From the NCBI RefSeq assembly GCF_902493135.1, contig NZ_CABUOD010000011.1:53546-117545 (forward strand): a stretch of 64,000 bases of DNA, written 5' to 3'. Positions 57,818 through 64,000 of the stretch are shown piece after piece. Below the pieces are notes generated by a model. That model saw only the letters and a list, made by a program, of their open reading frames with translations, was not told the origin of the DNA and made no database searches. Position 1 is the stretch's first letter. The number at the start of each line of letters is the position of its first letter. Both the position numbers and the translations under genes were made by a program. Source of the DNA: an uncultured Parabacteroides sp. GTDB lineage: Bacteria; Bacteroidota; Bacteroidia; Bacteroidales; Tannerellaceae.

Positions 57818-58229
57818 TGGAAAAGTAACCAAAAGATCAAGGCTGAACCGTCCGGTCTACTCCGGGCAAAGGCTCCGCTGTCGCCTGCGAAACTCGCTTC
57901 GCTCAGACAGCGCAGGCTCCGGACGCTTCACCTTTGTCCTCCGCTTGACGCCCGTCCGCTTAGGCCTTTCCAAGAAAGCTCCGCTTTCTCTTGGGATGGC
58001 CGATACTGACACCTATATGGCAGGCGGTATCGGCCATCCCCAAAGAGCCGTCAGGCTCTATTTCCGGCCTAAGCTGGTGAGCGTTAAGCGCAGAGACCGG
58101 AGTGAGCGTCCGGAGCGTCTGCTGTCTGAGCGAAGCGAGTTTCAGACGCGACAGCGAACGGAGGGAACGGAGTAGCGAAGCAGGTTCGGCCTTGAACTTT
58201 TGGTTACTTTTCTTTCAAGAGAAAAGTAA
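57803..58229. repeat. 427-bp imperfect palindromic element
   Basis: Both ends carry a small hairpin, TTACTTTTC/GAAAAGTAA (57803-57828 and 58204-58229). Inside these, AAAAGTAACCAAAAGATCAA and GGCTGAACC are mirrored by GGTTCGGCCTTGAAC and TTTTGGTTACTTTTC. The GC-rich arms (about 57859-57963 and 58063-58182) are diverged inverted copies of one unit, and the right arm is 4566-4700 repeated. No ORF in it looks real. It contains the stop of the aconitase gene and ends 25 bases before the isocitrate dehydrogenase gene. Confidence 0.85.
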
Positions 58230-58254
58230 TAGAATTAATTTATAAAAATAAGAA

Positions 58255-59523
58255 ATGAAGATTATGAATAAGATTATAAAACAAAACGGAATCCTCCATG
58301 TCCCCGATAAAGTAGTGATCCCGTTTATCGAAGGTGACGGGGTAGGTGCGGAGATCACGCCGGTCTGCCAGCGCATTGTCAATGAAGCGGTCGGTAGGGC
58401 GTATGGCGGCAAACGGGCGATCGAATGGAAGGAAGTGCTGGCAGGCGGGAAAGCCTTCAAGCAGACCGGCAGTTGGCTGCCCGACGAGACGATGGAGGCT
58501 TTCCGCCAATATATGATCGGGATCAAAGGGCCGTTGACCACCCCTATCGGCGGTGGCATCCGTTCGCTGAACGTCGCCCTCAGGCAAACCCTCGACCTCT
58601 ATGTCTGCCTCCGTCCGGTGCGCTGGTTCCGCGGGGTCGTGACTCCCATCAAAGAACCGGAAAAAGTCGATATGTATATCTTCCGCGAGAATACCGAAGA
58701 TATCTACGCCGGAATCGAATGGCTGCAAGGAACGCCCGAAGCCCGCAAATTCCTCCGATTCCTGACGGAAGAGATGGGAGTGACGAAGGTGCGTTTTCCC
58801 GAAACTTCCTCCTTCGGCGTGAAACCTGTTTCGATCGAGGGCACGGAACGTCTCGTACGCGCCGCCATCGAATTTGCCCTGGCCAACCGCCTGCCCAGCG
58901 TCACGTTGGTGCATAAAGGAAACATCATGAAGTTTACGGAAGGCGGCTTCAAACTGTGGGGATATGCGTTGGCCGAACGCGAATTCCCCGACAGGACTTT
59001 TACATGGCCCCAGTATGAGAAGATCAAAAAGGAAAAAGGAGAGGATGCCGCCGCTACCGCCCTGTTGGATGCCGAAGCAGCCGGAAAGGTCGTCATCAAG
59101 GATGTGATTGCCGACGCCTTCCTCCAGAACACCCTTCTCGTGCCGGAAGAATATTCGGTGATTGCCACGCTGAACCTCAATGGCGATTACGTCTCCGACC
59201 AGTTGGCGGCGATGGTCGGCGGCATCGGCATCGCGCCGGGAGCCAACATCAACTACGACAGCGGCTATGCGATCTTCGAAGCGACACACGGGACGGCGCC
59301 CGACATCGCCGGCAAAAACGTCGTCAATCCCTGCTCGCTCCTGCTCTCTTCCGTCATGATGCTCGAATATATGGGATGGAACGAGGCCGGGCGACTGATA
59401 ACCGCCGCGCTCGAACACGCCTTCACCGAAGGGAAGGCCACCCACGATCTCGCCCGCTTCATGCCGAACGGGCAATCTCTCGGAACCAAAGAGTTTGGTG
59501 AATATATCATGTCTATTTTATAG
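58255..59523 (+). CDS. icd: NADP-type isocitrate dehydrogenase
   Basis: Oxidises isocitrate to 2-oxoglutarate. It has 422 residues, close to E. coli Icd (416); a second ATG 9 bases on is equally possible. VIPFIEGDGVGAEITPVCQR opens the fold. The substrate loop is TTPIGGGIRSLNVALRQTLDLYVCLRPVRW with the phosphorylatable Ser of the bacterial homodimeric type. DMYIFRENTEDIYAGIEW and VTLVHKGNIMKFTEGGFKLWGYALA follow. The metal and cofactor site is NLNGDYVSDQLAAMVGGIGIAPGANINYDSGYAIFEATHGTAPDIAGK. It lies between aconitase and citrate synthase genes. Confidence 0.97.
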   Translation: MKIMNKIIKQNGILHVPDKVVIPFIEGDGVGAEITPVCQRIVNEAVGRAYGGKRAIEWKEVLAGGKAFKQTGSWLPDETMEAFRQYMIGIKGPLTTPIGGGIRSLNVALRQTLDLYVCLRPVRWFRGVVTPIKEPEKVDMYIFRENTEDIYAGIEWLQGTPEARKFLRFLTEEMGVTKVRFPETSSFGVKPVSIEGTERLVRAAIEFALANRLPSVTLVHKGNIMKFTEGGFKLWGYALAEREFPDRTFTWPQYEKIKKEKGEDAAATALLDAEAAGKVVIKDVIADAFLQNTLLVPEEYSVIATLNLNGDYVSDQLAAMVGGIGIAPGANINYDSGYAIFEATHGTAPDIAGKNVVNPCSLLLSSVMMLEYMGWNEAGRLITAALEHAFTEGKATHDLARFMPNGQSLGTKEFGEYIMSIL

Positions 59524-59564
59524 TTGCGACAAGAGACGAATTAAACCGATTAAAATTTATTACG

Positions 59565-60908
59565 ATGAAAAAGGAATATATCATTTACAAATTGTCCGAT
59601 GCATCCAAGGATGCGTGCAAGATCGACAACGAACTGTTCCCGATGTACAATGTGAAGCGCGGCCTTCGTAACGAAGACGGTACGGGCGTGCTGGTCGGAC
59701 TGACGAAAGTCGGTAACGTGGTGGGCTACGAACGCCTGCCTGAAGGCGGCCTGAAAGCGATCCCCGGAAAACTGTTTTACCGCGGATACGATGTGGAAGA
59801 CATCGCGCACGGGCTGATCAAGGAGAAACGTTTCGGCTTCGAAGAAGTTGCCTACCTGCTCCTGTCCGGTAAACTGCCCGACAAGGAAGAACTGGCAGGC
59901 TTCAAGGAACTGATCTGCGACAACATGCCGCTCGAACAGAAGACGAAGATGAATATCTTGGACTTGGAGGGGCAGAACATCATGAACATCCTGGCCCGCA
60001 GCGTCCTCGAAATGTACACGTTCGACCCGAATCCCGACGATACCTCGCGCGACAACCTGATGCGCCAGTCGATCGAACTGATCTCCCGTTTCCCGACCAT
60101 CATCGCCTATGCCTACAATATTTACCGGCATAGCCAGCAAGGCCGTTCGCTGCATATCCGCCACCCGCATGAAAACCTTTCGATTGCGGAGAACTTCCTT
60201 CACATGCTGAAAAAAGATTTCACCGACCTGGAAGCCCGTACGCTCGATCTGCTGCTTGTCCTGCAGGCCGAACATGGCGGAGGTAACAACTCCACGTTTA
60301 CCGTCCGTGTGACCAGCTCGACCGGCACGGACACCTATTCTTCCATCGCCGCCGGCATCGGTTCGCTGAAAGGCCCGTTGCACGGGGGAGCCAATATCCA
60401 GGTTGTCGATATGTTCCATCATCTGAAAGAAAACATTGCCGACTGGAAGAACGTGGACGAGATAGACACCTATTTCATGCGGATGCTGAACAAGGAGGCG
60501 TATAACAAGACCGGCCTGATCTACGGTATCGGACATGCCGTCTATACGATTTCCGATCCCCGTGCCGTCGTATTGAAAGAGCTGGCACGCGATCTCGCGA
60601 AGGAAAAAGGGCGTGAAGAAGAGTTTGCTTTCCTCGAATTGCTCGAATCGCGTGCCATCGAATGTTTCGCCAAACATAAAGGAACGAAGAAACGCGTCTC
60701 CTCGAACGTCGATTTCTATTCCGGCTTCGTGTATGAAATGATCGGATTGCCGCAGGAAATCTACACGCCTCTGTTCGCCATGGCACGTATCGTCGGATGG
60801 ACCGCCCACCGCATCGAAGAGTTGAACTTCGAAGGCAAGCGCATCATCCGCCCGGCCTACAAGAACGTCCTCGAAGAACTGAAGTACGTCCCTGTTGCCG
60901 AACGCTGA
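59565..60908 (+). CDS. gltA: Citrate synthase
   Basis: Condenses oxaloacetate and acetyl-CoA. It has 447 residues. FYRGYDVEDIAHGLIKEKRFGFEEVAYLLL is the N-terminal signature. The catalytic residues fall in LQAEHGGGNNSTFTVRVTSSTGTDTYSSIAAGIGSLKGPLHGGAN and IYGIGHAVYTISDPRAVVL (two His). Asp lies in SSNVDFYSGFVYEMIGLP. The spacing is that of the long Bacteroidetes form. It starts 41 bases after the isocitrate dehydrogenase stop, so aconitase, isocitrate dehydrogenase and citrate synthase form one cluster making 2-oxoglutarate. Confidence 0.96.
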   Translation: MKKEYIIYKLSDASKDACKIDNELFPMYNVKRGLRNEDGTGVLVGLTKVGNVVGYERLPEGGLKAIPGKLFYRGYDVEDIAHGLIKEKRFGFEEVAYLLLSGKLPDKEELAGFKELICDNMPLEQKTKMNILDLEGQNIMNILARSVLEMYTFDPNPDDTSRDNLMRQSIELISRFPTIIAYAYNIYRHSQQGRSLHIRHPHENLSIAENFLHMLKKDFTDLEARTLDLLLVLQAEHGGGNNSTFTVRVTSSTGTDTYSSIAAGIGSLKGPLHGGANIQVVDMFHHLKENIADWKNVDEIDTYFMRMLNKEAYNKTGLIYGIGHAVYTISDPRAVVLKELARDLAKEKGREEEFAFLELLESRAIECFAKHKGTKKRVSSNVDFYSGFVYEMIGLPQEIYTPLFAMARIVGWTAHRIEELNFEGKRIIRPAYKNVLEELKYVPVAER

Positions 60909-60929
60909 TCCCTTTCCTGATCCCAGTGC

Positions 60930-61409
60930 CTACGCAGGGCGGACGGACCTGCGGCGCACTATGACGATACTCCCGATTACGGCGATGATCCCAGCTGCCC
61001 ATTTGCAAATGGAAAGCGGGTCTCGCCGTTTTTTGGTTATTTCGGCTGAGTGGTTTTCCTTTTTGAGCCTGGTCGTCCCGACGATGTTCCGCTGCAGGCT
61101 GTCCTGCGTGTAGGAACGCCGGTTACGGGCTGTCCGGCTGCGGACGACCGCCGAGACATATTGCCTGCCTGCGCTGTCGGGAGGAGAGAGGCGGATCATT
61201 TCATAGAGGCGGAGGTCCTCGCACTCCGTTTGCCGTCCACGGGTGAAGGAGAGGCTGTCCGTATACAGGCGGACACTTTCCACCTGCCGCCGTACTGATT
61301 TTTCCTGCTGTTTCCGTACCGAGCAGGCTGTCGGGAGCAGGATGAGTCCCGTCAGCAGGCATCCGGCCATGAACCGAAGCCATTCATTCCCTATCATCCC
61401 GTTTCCCAT
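60930..61409 (-). CDS. Lipoprotein with C-terminal membrane helix, u-spanin-like
   Basis: 159 residues; the second Met (MIGNEWLRF) is an alternative start. The N-terminus carries a lipobox (MAGCLLTGLILLPTACSVRK, LPTAC), the middle is a charged helical linker (EKSVRRQVESVRLYTDSL onward), and the end has one membrane helix followed by Arg residues (WAAGIIAVIGSIVIVRRRSV). N-terminal lipidation plus a C-terminal transmembrane helix is the plan of unimolecular spanins, which join the inner and outer membranes at the last step of phage lysis. No sequence family recognised; the plan and the neighbours (holin-like, amidase) are the grounds. It overlaps the holin-like gene by 26 bases. Confidence 0.55.
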   Translation of the reverse strand: MGNGMIGNEWLRFMAGCLLTGLILLPTACSVRKQQEKSVRRQVESVRLYTDSLSFTRGRQTECEDLRLYEMIRLSPPDSAGRQYVSAVVRSRTARNRRSYTQDSLQRNIVGTTRLKKENHSAEITKKRRDPLSICKWAAGIIAVIGSIVIVRRRSVRPA

Positions 61410-61632
61410 ATCTGTATTTATATGTATAGTCGACTCCGAACAACGCGCCGGCGAAAGTGGATATTTCGCCGAACCCGACCAATACGGAATTATGTATCTC
61501 GCCTGCCGGTGAGCACCAGAATCCCATGAACAGCAACGTGACCCCTGCCAGCGACAGCGCGATGGCTACGGCCAGCTGGCAGGTGAACGGATGGTGCATT
61601 TTCCTACAGTCCCGCATATTCTTCCTCCGCAT
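61384..61632 (-). CDS. Small two-helix membrane protein, holin-like
   Basis: 82 residues with two predicted membrane segments (LAVAIALSLAGVTLLFMGFWC and VLVGFGEISTFAGALFGVDYTY) and a charged C-terminus (YKYRYGKRDDRE). Size and topology are those of class II holins, which make the membrane lesions that let endolysin out. It overlaps the amidase gene upstream by 29 bases and the spanin-like gene downstream by 26. The second Met (MRDCRK) is an alternative start. Confidence 0.6.
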   Translation of the reverse strand: MRRKNMRDCRKMHHPFTCQLAVAIALSLAGVTLLFMGFWCSPAGEIHNSVLVGFGEISTFAGALFGVDYTYKYRYGKRDDRE

Positions 61633-62017
61633 TAAAACAAGGGCAGGCTTTCCGGGCCCCTAAATCACGGTGTCCGCATATCCTGCTCATCGGAAACCTT
61701 ATTTTCAAGATTTTCAGCAAAATTTTGAGCGATTCCTTTTGCTCGTCCGTCCGGGTGTCTTCAGGATTGCCGGCGGCATCCAGACCGCCTTCGTAGCAGA
61801 TGCCGATGCTGTTGCGGTTGTAGCCCTTCACATGCGCCGGGATTTGTTCGAGAGGCCGCATGGAGACGATTTGTCCGTTGCGGCGGATGTAGTAGTTGTA
61901 GCCGGCCCGGACGAACCCGCGTGCTTTGTGGTCGCGTTCCAACTGTTCGGGCGTGTAGTCCTGTGTCTCCCTCGTGGCGGAACAATGCAAGACAATCAAA
62001 TTAATTTTTCTCATCAT
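61604..62017 (-). CDS. N-acetylmuramoyl-L-alanine amidase (Amidase_2, endolysin type)
   Basis: 137 residues, single-domain. It cuts the amide between muramic acid and the stem peptide. Zinc ligands are seen in NLIVLHCSATRE (first His) and CGHRDLGARKACPCFN (second His and Cys). The Tyr of the active site is in GYNYYIRRNGQIV. No signal peptide, so release would need a holin, which the next gene may supply. In Bacteroidales this amidase commonly lies next to DUF4248 and DUF4373 genes in prophage-like loci, as here. Confidence 0.93.
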   Translation of the reverse strand: MMRKINLIVLHCSATRETQDYTPEQLERDHKARGFVRAGYNYYIRRNGQIVSMRPLEQIPAHVKGYNRNSIGICYEGGLDAAGNPEDTRTDEQKESLKILLKILKIRFPMSRICGHRDLGARKACPCFNAEEEYAGL

Positions 62018-62028
62018 CCTTAACTTTT

Positions 62029-62041
62029 AATTTTTAATTCT
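62029..62041. repeat. Short AT-rich repeat (TTTTAATTTTTAATTC)
   Basis: One unit of the AT-rich family, immediately upstream of the amidase gene. Confidence 0.45.
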
Positions 62042-62188
62042 CAAAAGCGAAGGTATGAGGATAGCGAGAACAGGAATCGGCATCAGTCGGCGAGTGTCGC
62101 TATTTGTCGGTATAAGTCGGCATAAACTGCCCTTTGCGGGCAGGATCCGGGAAGTCGAAGAGGAGGAAAGCCTTACCGGCGGCGGTTG

Positions 62189-62321
62189 TTATTTGATTTT
62201 CCAGGTTTCCGGGTCGCCCAAATGGTCGACGAGGATAGTGGTTTGCTGCCGATTTCGGCTGTATATTTTTGAAATACAGCATGGCCAGTTCGGCATGGCC
62301 GTAGATTCTGTCCTTATCCAT
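62189..62321 (-). pseudogene. DUF4248-like gene remnant with internal deletion
   Basis: The start MDKDRIYGHAELAMLYFKNI followed by QPKSAAN is the DUF4248 N-terminus. Right after it the family's C-terminus appears in another frame (ILVDHLGDPETWKIK, ending at a TAA at 62189). About 30-35 residues between them are missing and the frame is broken, so an open frame to 62100 is spurious. DUF4248 proteins of about 75-80 residues are usual in this locus. Confidence 0.6.
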
Positions 62322-62943
62322 TCTTGTTTTCTTTTAAACGTTTTTGTTTGAAATATTCTTCACGAGTGATGCACTTTCCCGTATCGACAGCAGGCAATGC
62401 ATCCTTTTCGAGGCGCGATTGTTCCTCTTTGTAACGGATGATGTCCGCGCGTCGCTGCTCCGTGAATTGCAGGAGCGAGGAGGTGATGAACAACGCGTCC
62501 ACCATCCCGTAGAACCGTCCGTAGCGCCCGCATTTGAGACGATGGAAGAAGAGCAGGATTTCCGAAGCCTTCAGGTTCGGGTATTCCGCCAGTATCAGTG
62601 CCGCCAGGTCCTTCTGGCGTGCGACCGTCATCTTTTCCCGTACGCCGGTGAAGTTGTTGAGATTCTCGATCTGGATGCAGAGCCAGACGATGACGGTCTG
62701 CCAGCCGTAGCCTTCGGCCATGACCTCGAGCGACGGGGCGAAGCCGAGATAAGCCCGTGCCTCGTTGCGTGCGGTGGCGATTTGCAGGTCGGGGGTGAAC
62801 AGTTTCAGGAACTGTTCGGCCGGCCCGTAGCGTTTGCGCATGTCAGCAGCCTTTTGTTGCTTCTTGAGCCATGCGGAGGATTTCTGCCCGTCGGGCTGCT
62901 TCCCCATGATCGTTTGATGATTGATTTCCATAAAATCCGCCAT
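62314..62943 (-). CDS. Hypothetical protein of the prophage-like locus
   Basis: 209 residues; a later Met (62907, MGKQPDGQ) gives 197 and less overlap with the upstream gene. It is soluble and helical, with FLKLFTPDLQIATARNEARAYLGFAPSLEVMAEGYGWQTVIVWLCIQIENL and LKASEILLFFHRLKCGRYGRFYGMVDALFITSSLLQF. Such a protein regularly follows DUF4373 genes in Bacteroidales, but I cannot give its family name with certainty. An ending of KEYFKQKRLKENKNG type is Lys-rich. It overlaps the DUF4373 gene by up to 100 bases in another frame. Confidence 0.75.
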   Translation of the reverse strand: MADFMEINHQTIMGKQPDGQKSSAWLKKQQKAADMRKRYGPAEQFLKLFTPDLQIATARNEARAYLGFAPSLEVMAEGYGWQTVIVWLCIQIENLNNFTGVREKMTVARQKDLAALILAEYPNLKASEILLFFHRLKCGRYGRFYGMVDALFITSSLLQFTEQRRADIIRYKEEQSRLEKDALPAVDTGKCITREEYFKQKRLKENKNG

Positions 62944-63520
62944 GTTGTGTAGTATTTTTATTTATATTTCCATTTATATTTACCGGGGTTTTTGCGGCAG
63001 AAACACCTGTTTCCGTTGCAATAACTCCGGCATCAGCCTCATGATCGGCGGTTTTTGCAGCAGTAACGGTGGTTTCTGTCACATTAACTTCCTCATGGGG
63101 CGCAGTAGTCCCGTTTTTGTCTGCCGGCAATTTTCGGGGGGCAAGCAGGTTGATGTCCGTGTCGATCCGTACGGCCGTCCGCCGGCTGATCTCTTCGAAA
63201 CGTTGTTGGATGCCGACGGACGAGAGTATCTGCCGGTATTCCATCAATTCGCTGTCGAAGAGGCGGATCTGCACACAGAATCCGATCACATCTTTCACAA
63301 GCGTTTCGTCCTCTCCGGTCGTGAAACCGATATCGAAGCAGAAATCGCTGTCGTAGCGGGCGTAGTATCCGTTCCCGCCGTAGATCTCGCACAAGATGGC
63401 GAGGTAGATGCAGATGCCGTTGCATCCGTATCGTTGCGCAAGGCGTTGTATTTTCCGGTCGGACATGAAATGGGTGTCCAACGGGAAATAGTCGAGCCCC
63501 TTTCTTATGGGTCTTGCCAT
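62843..63520 (-). CDS. DUF4373 (Lin1244/Lin1753-like) protein
   Basis: 225 residues. RKGLDYFPLDTHFMSDRKIQRLAQRYGCNGICIYLAILCEIYGGNGYYARYDSDFCFDI is the DUF4373 domain, a winged-helix domain of phage replication-type proteins. The C-terminal half is low in complexity and rich in Thr/Asn/Ala (EVNVTETTVTAAKTADHEAD, NINGNINKNTTQH). It may load a helicase or start replication, as phage DnaD-like proteins do; that is inference. It is the first gene of the minus-strand prophage-like locus, with a -7 box at 63678-63685. Confidence 0.85.
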   Translation of the reverse strand: MARPIRKGLDYFPLDTHFMSDRKIQRLAQRYGCNGICIYLAILCEIYGGNGYYARYDSDFCFDIGFTTGEDETLVKDVIGFCVQIRLFDSELMEYRQILSSVGIQQRFEEISRRTAVRIDTDINLLAPRKLPADKNGTTAPHEEVNVTETTVTAAKTADHEADAGVIATETGVSAAKTPVNINGNINKNTTQHGGFYGNQSSNDHGEAARRAEILRMAQEATKGC

Positions 63521-64000
63521 TTTTATTGTTGTGTATTAATGTTATTAAAAAACCGTAGGTTAACTTTCCGGTGTATGAAAAAGGAGGAGAATGAATTGAT
63601 GGATTTAGTATTAGCGTAAACCAAAAAATCGAACTCCGGAATTTCCATTAAAGGTTCGACTTCCTGGTTCCAGCCGGCAAAAGTAACGGAAAAGTCTTAT
63701 AGTTCAAAAGGTTTTGTAAATCAAAGTTCAAGAGTCTGTTTTCAGTGCTTCCTCCCGTAACCGGAAAAGAGGAACCGGCCGGGCGAATTTGAATATTAAA
63801 AAATACAATATCCCCCCTAAAAACGCGAAATACCGTATTTTACTGGATAATAAATGGTTAGCAAAAATACTGTTTCTTAAAAAATATTACCCTTGCGGGA
63901 AATTTGAAAGGGTCTTGTTCACTTTTGCTGTATGGTTGCTTTTTGTGTATTTAATTAATAAAAGAGCACAGCTTAAAAAATAAAAGTCTATATTATAAGT
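63521..64000. promoter_or_regulatory. Region upstream of the prophage-like locus with -7 box TACTTTTG (63678-63685, minus)
   Basis: TACTTTTG on the minus strand lies about 160 bases before the DUF4373 start. The rest is AT-rich. A 64-codon plus-strand frame at 63789-63983 has a hydrophobic end but no other support, and I do not call it. Confidence 0.4.

Noticed and set aside
63789..63983. 64-codon plus-strand frame with a hydrophobic end
   Set aside because: No recognised family and no clear promoter or ribosome binding site; left uncalled because AT-rich sequence gives such frames by chance.

Overview
The window looks like a chromosomal segment of a gut Bacteroidales bacterium, most likely Parabacteroides or a close relative. 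This is inference from three things: Bacteroidetes-type -7 promoter boxes (TAnnTTTG) in front of many genes, A-rich weak ribosome binding sites, and family content typical of the order (a CirA-type TonB receptor, DUF4965 lipoprotein, DUF3408/DUF3876 mobile-element genes, DUF4373/DUF4248 locus). The genus is not proven by anything seen here.

Layout. 1-8.4 kb: a minus-strand RND efflux operon (OMF-MFP-RND, the last gene cut by the window edge), a MATE exporter and an NADP-type malic enzyme. 8.5-11.5 kb: a His-rich small protein and a TonB-dependent receptor, probably for a metal or its chelate. 11.5-16.9 kb: a ParE/RelE-type toxin-antitoxin pair, EngB, an SSS-family symporter, an AraC regulator and a carboxymuconolactone decarboxylase/cupin protein. 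17-25.2 kb: housekeeping genes (SpoIID-like, OPT transporter, RecR, glycosyltransferase, GNAT, YqgE, aminotransferase).

25.3-35.35 kb: an AT-rich integrative element of about 10 kb inserted in the 3' end of tRNA-Asp. It carries a tyrosine integrase, small HTH/DUF3408/DUF3876 genes, a probable oriT and a MobA-like accessory protein but no visible relaxase. Cargo: a deoxyribosyltransferase-like domain fused to a UvrD/PcrA-type tudor domain next to the integrase, an AraC/ketopantoate-reductase-like pair, and at the far end a two-gene DUF488 module. The last and the fusion protein are the best candidates for undescribed, possibly defence-related, systems. The insertion appears to have left the host tRNA-Asp with a mismatched acceptor stem, and a diverged copy of the tRNA 3' end marks the other border.

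35.6-47.9 kb: tRNA-Tyr and tRNA-Thr, thioredoxin, superoxide dismutase, a DUF4965 lipoprotein, a phosphoethanolamine transferase translationally coupled to a hybrid histidine kinase, a DUF418 membrane protein and an NtrC-type sigma-54 activator. Between the kinase and DUF418 there is a good -24/-12 (sigma-54) promoter in front of about 110 noncoding bases ending in an intrinsic terminator: a candidate sigma-54-dependent small RNA.

48-60.9 kb: anaerobic and central metabolism. It holds a glycyl-radical dehydratase (HypD-like) with its activase behind a 250-base leader, an aspartate-alanine exchanger and aspartate 4-decarboxylase separated by five 24-bp palindromic repeats, and aconitase, isocitrate dehydrogenase and citrate synthase in a row, the oxidative route from citrate to 2-oxoglutarate. 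A 427-bp imperfect palindrome sits between aconitase and isocitrate dehydrogenase and supplies the aconitase stop codon. 60.9-63.5 kb: a prophage-like minus-strand locus (DUF4373 protein, unknown, DUF4248 remnant, amidase, holin-like and u-spanin-like proteins).

Several families of short intergenic repeats recur across the window: AT-rich units next to stop codons, GGTGTGTCAAAA-ended palindromes, and the 135-bp GC-rich unit.
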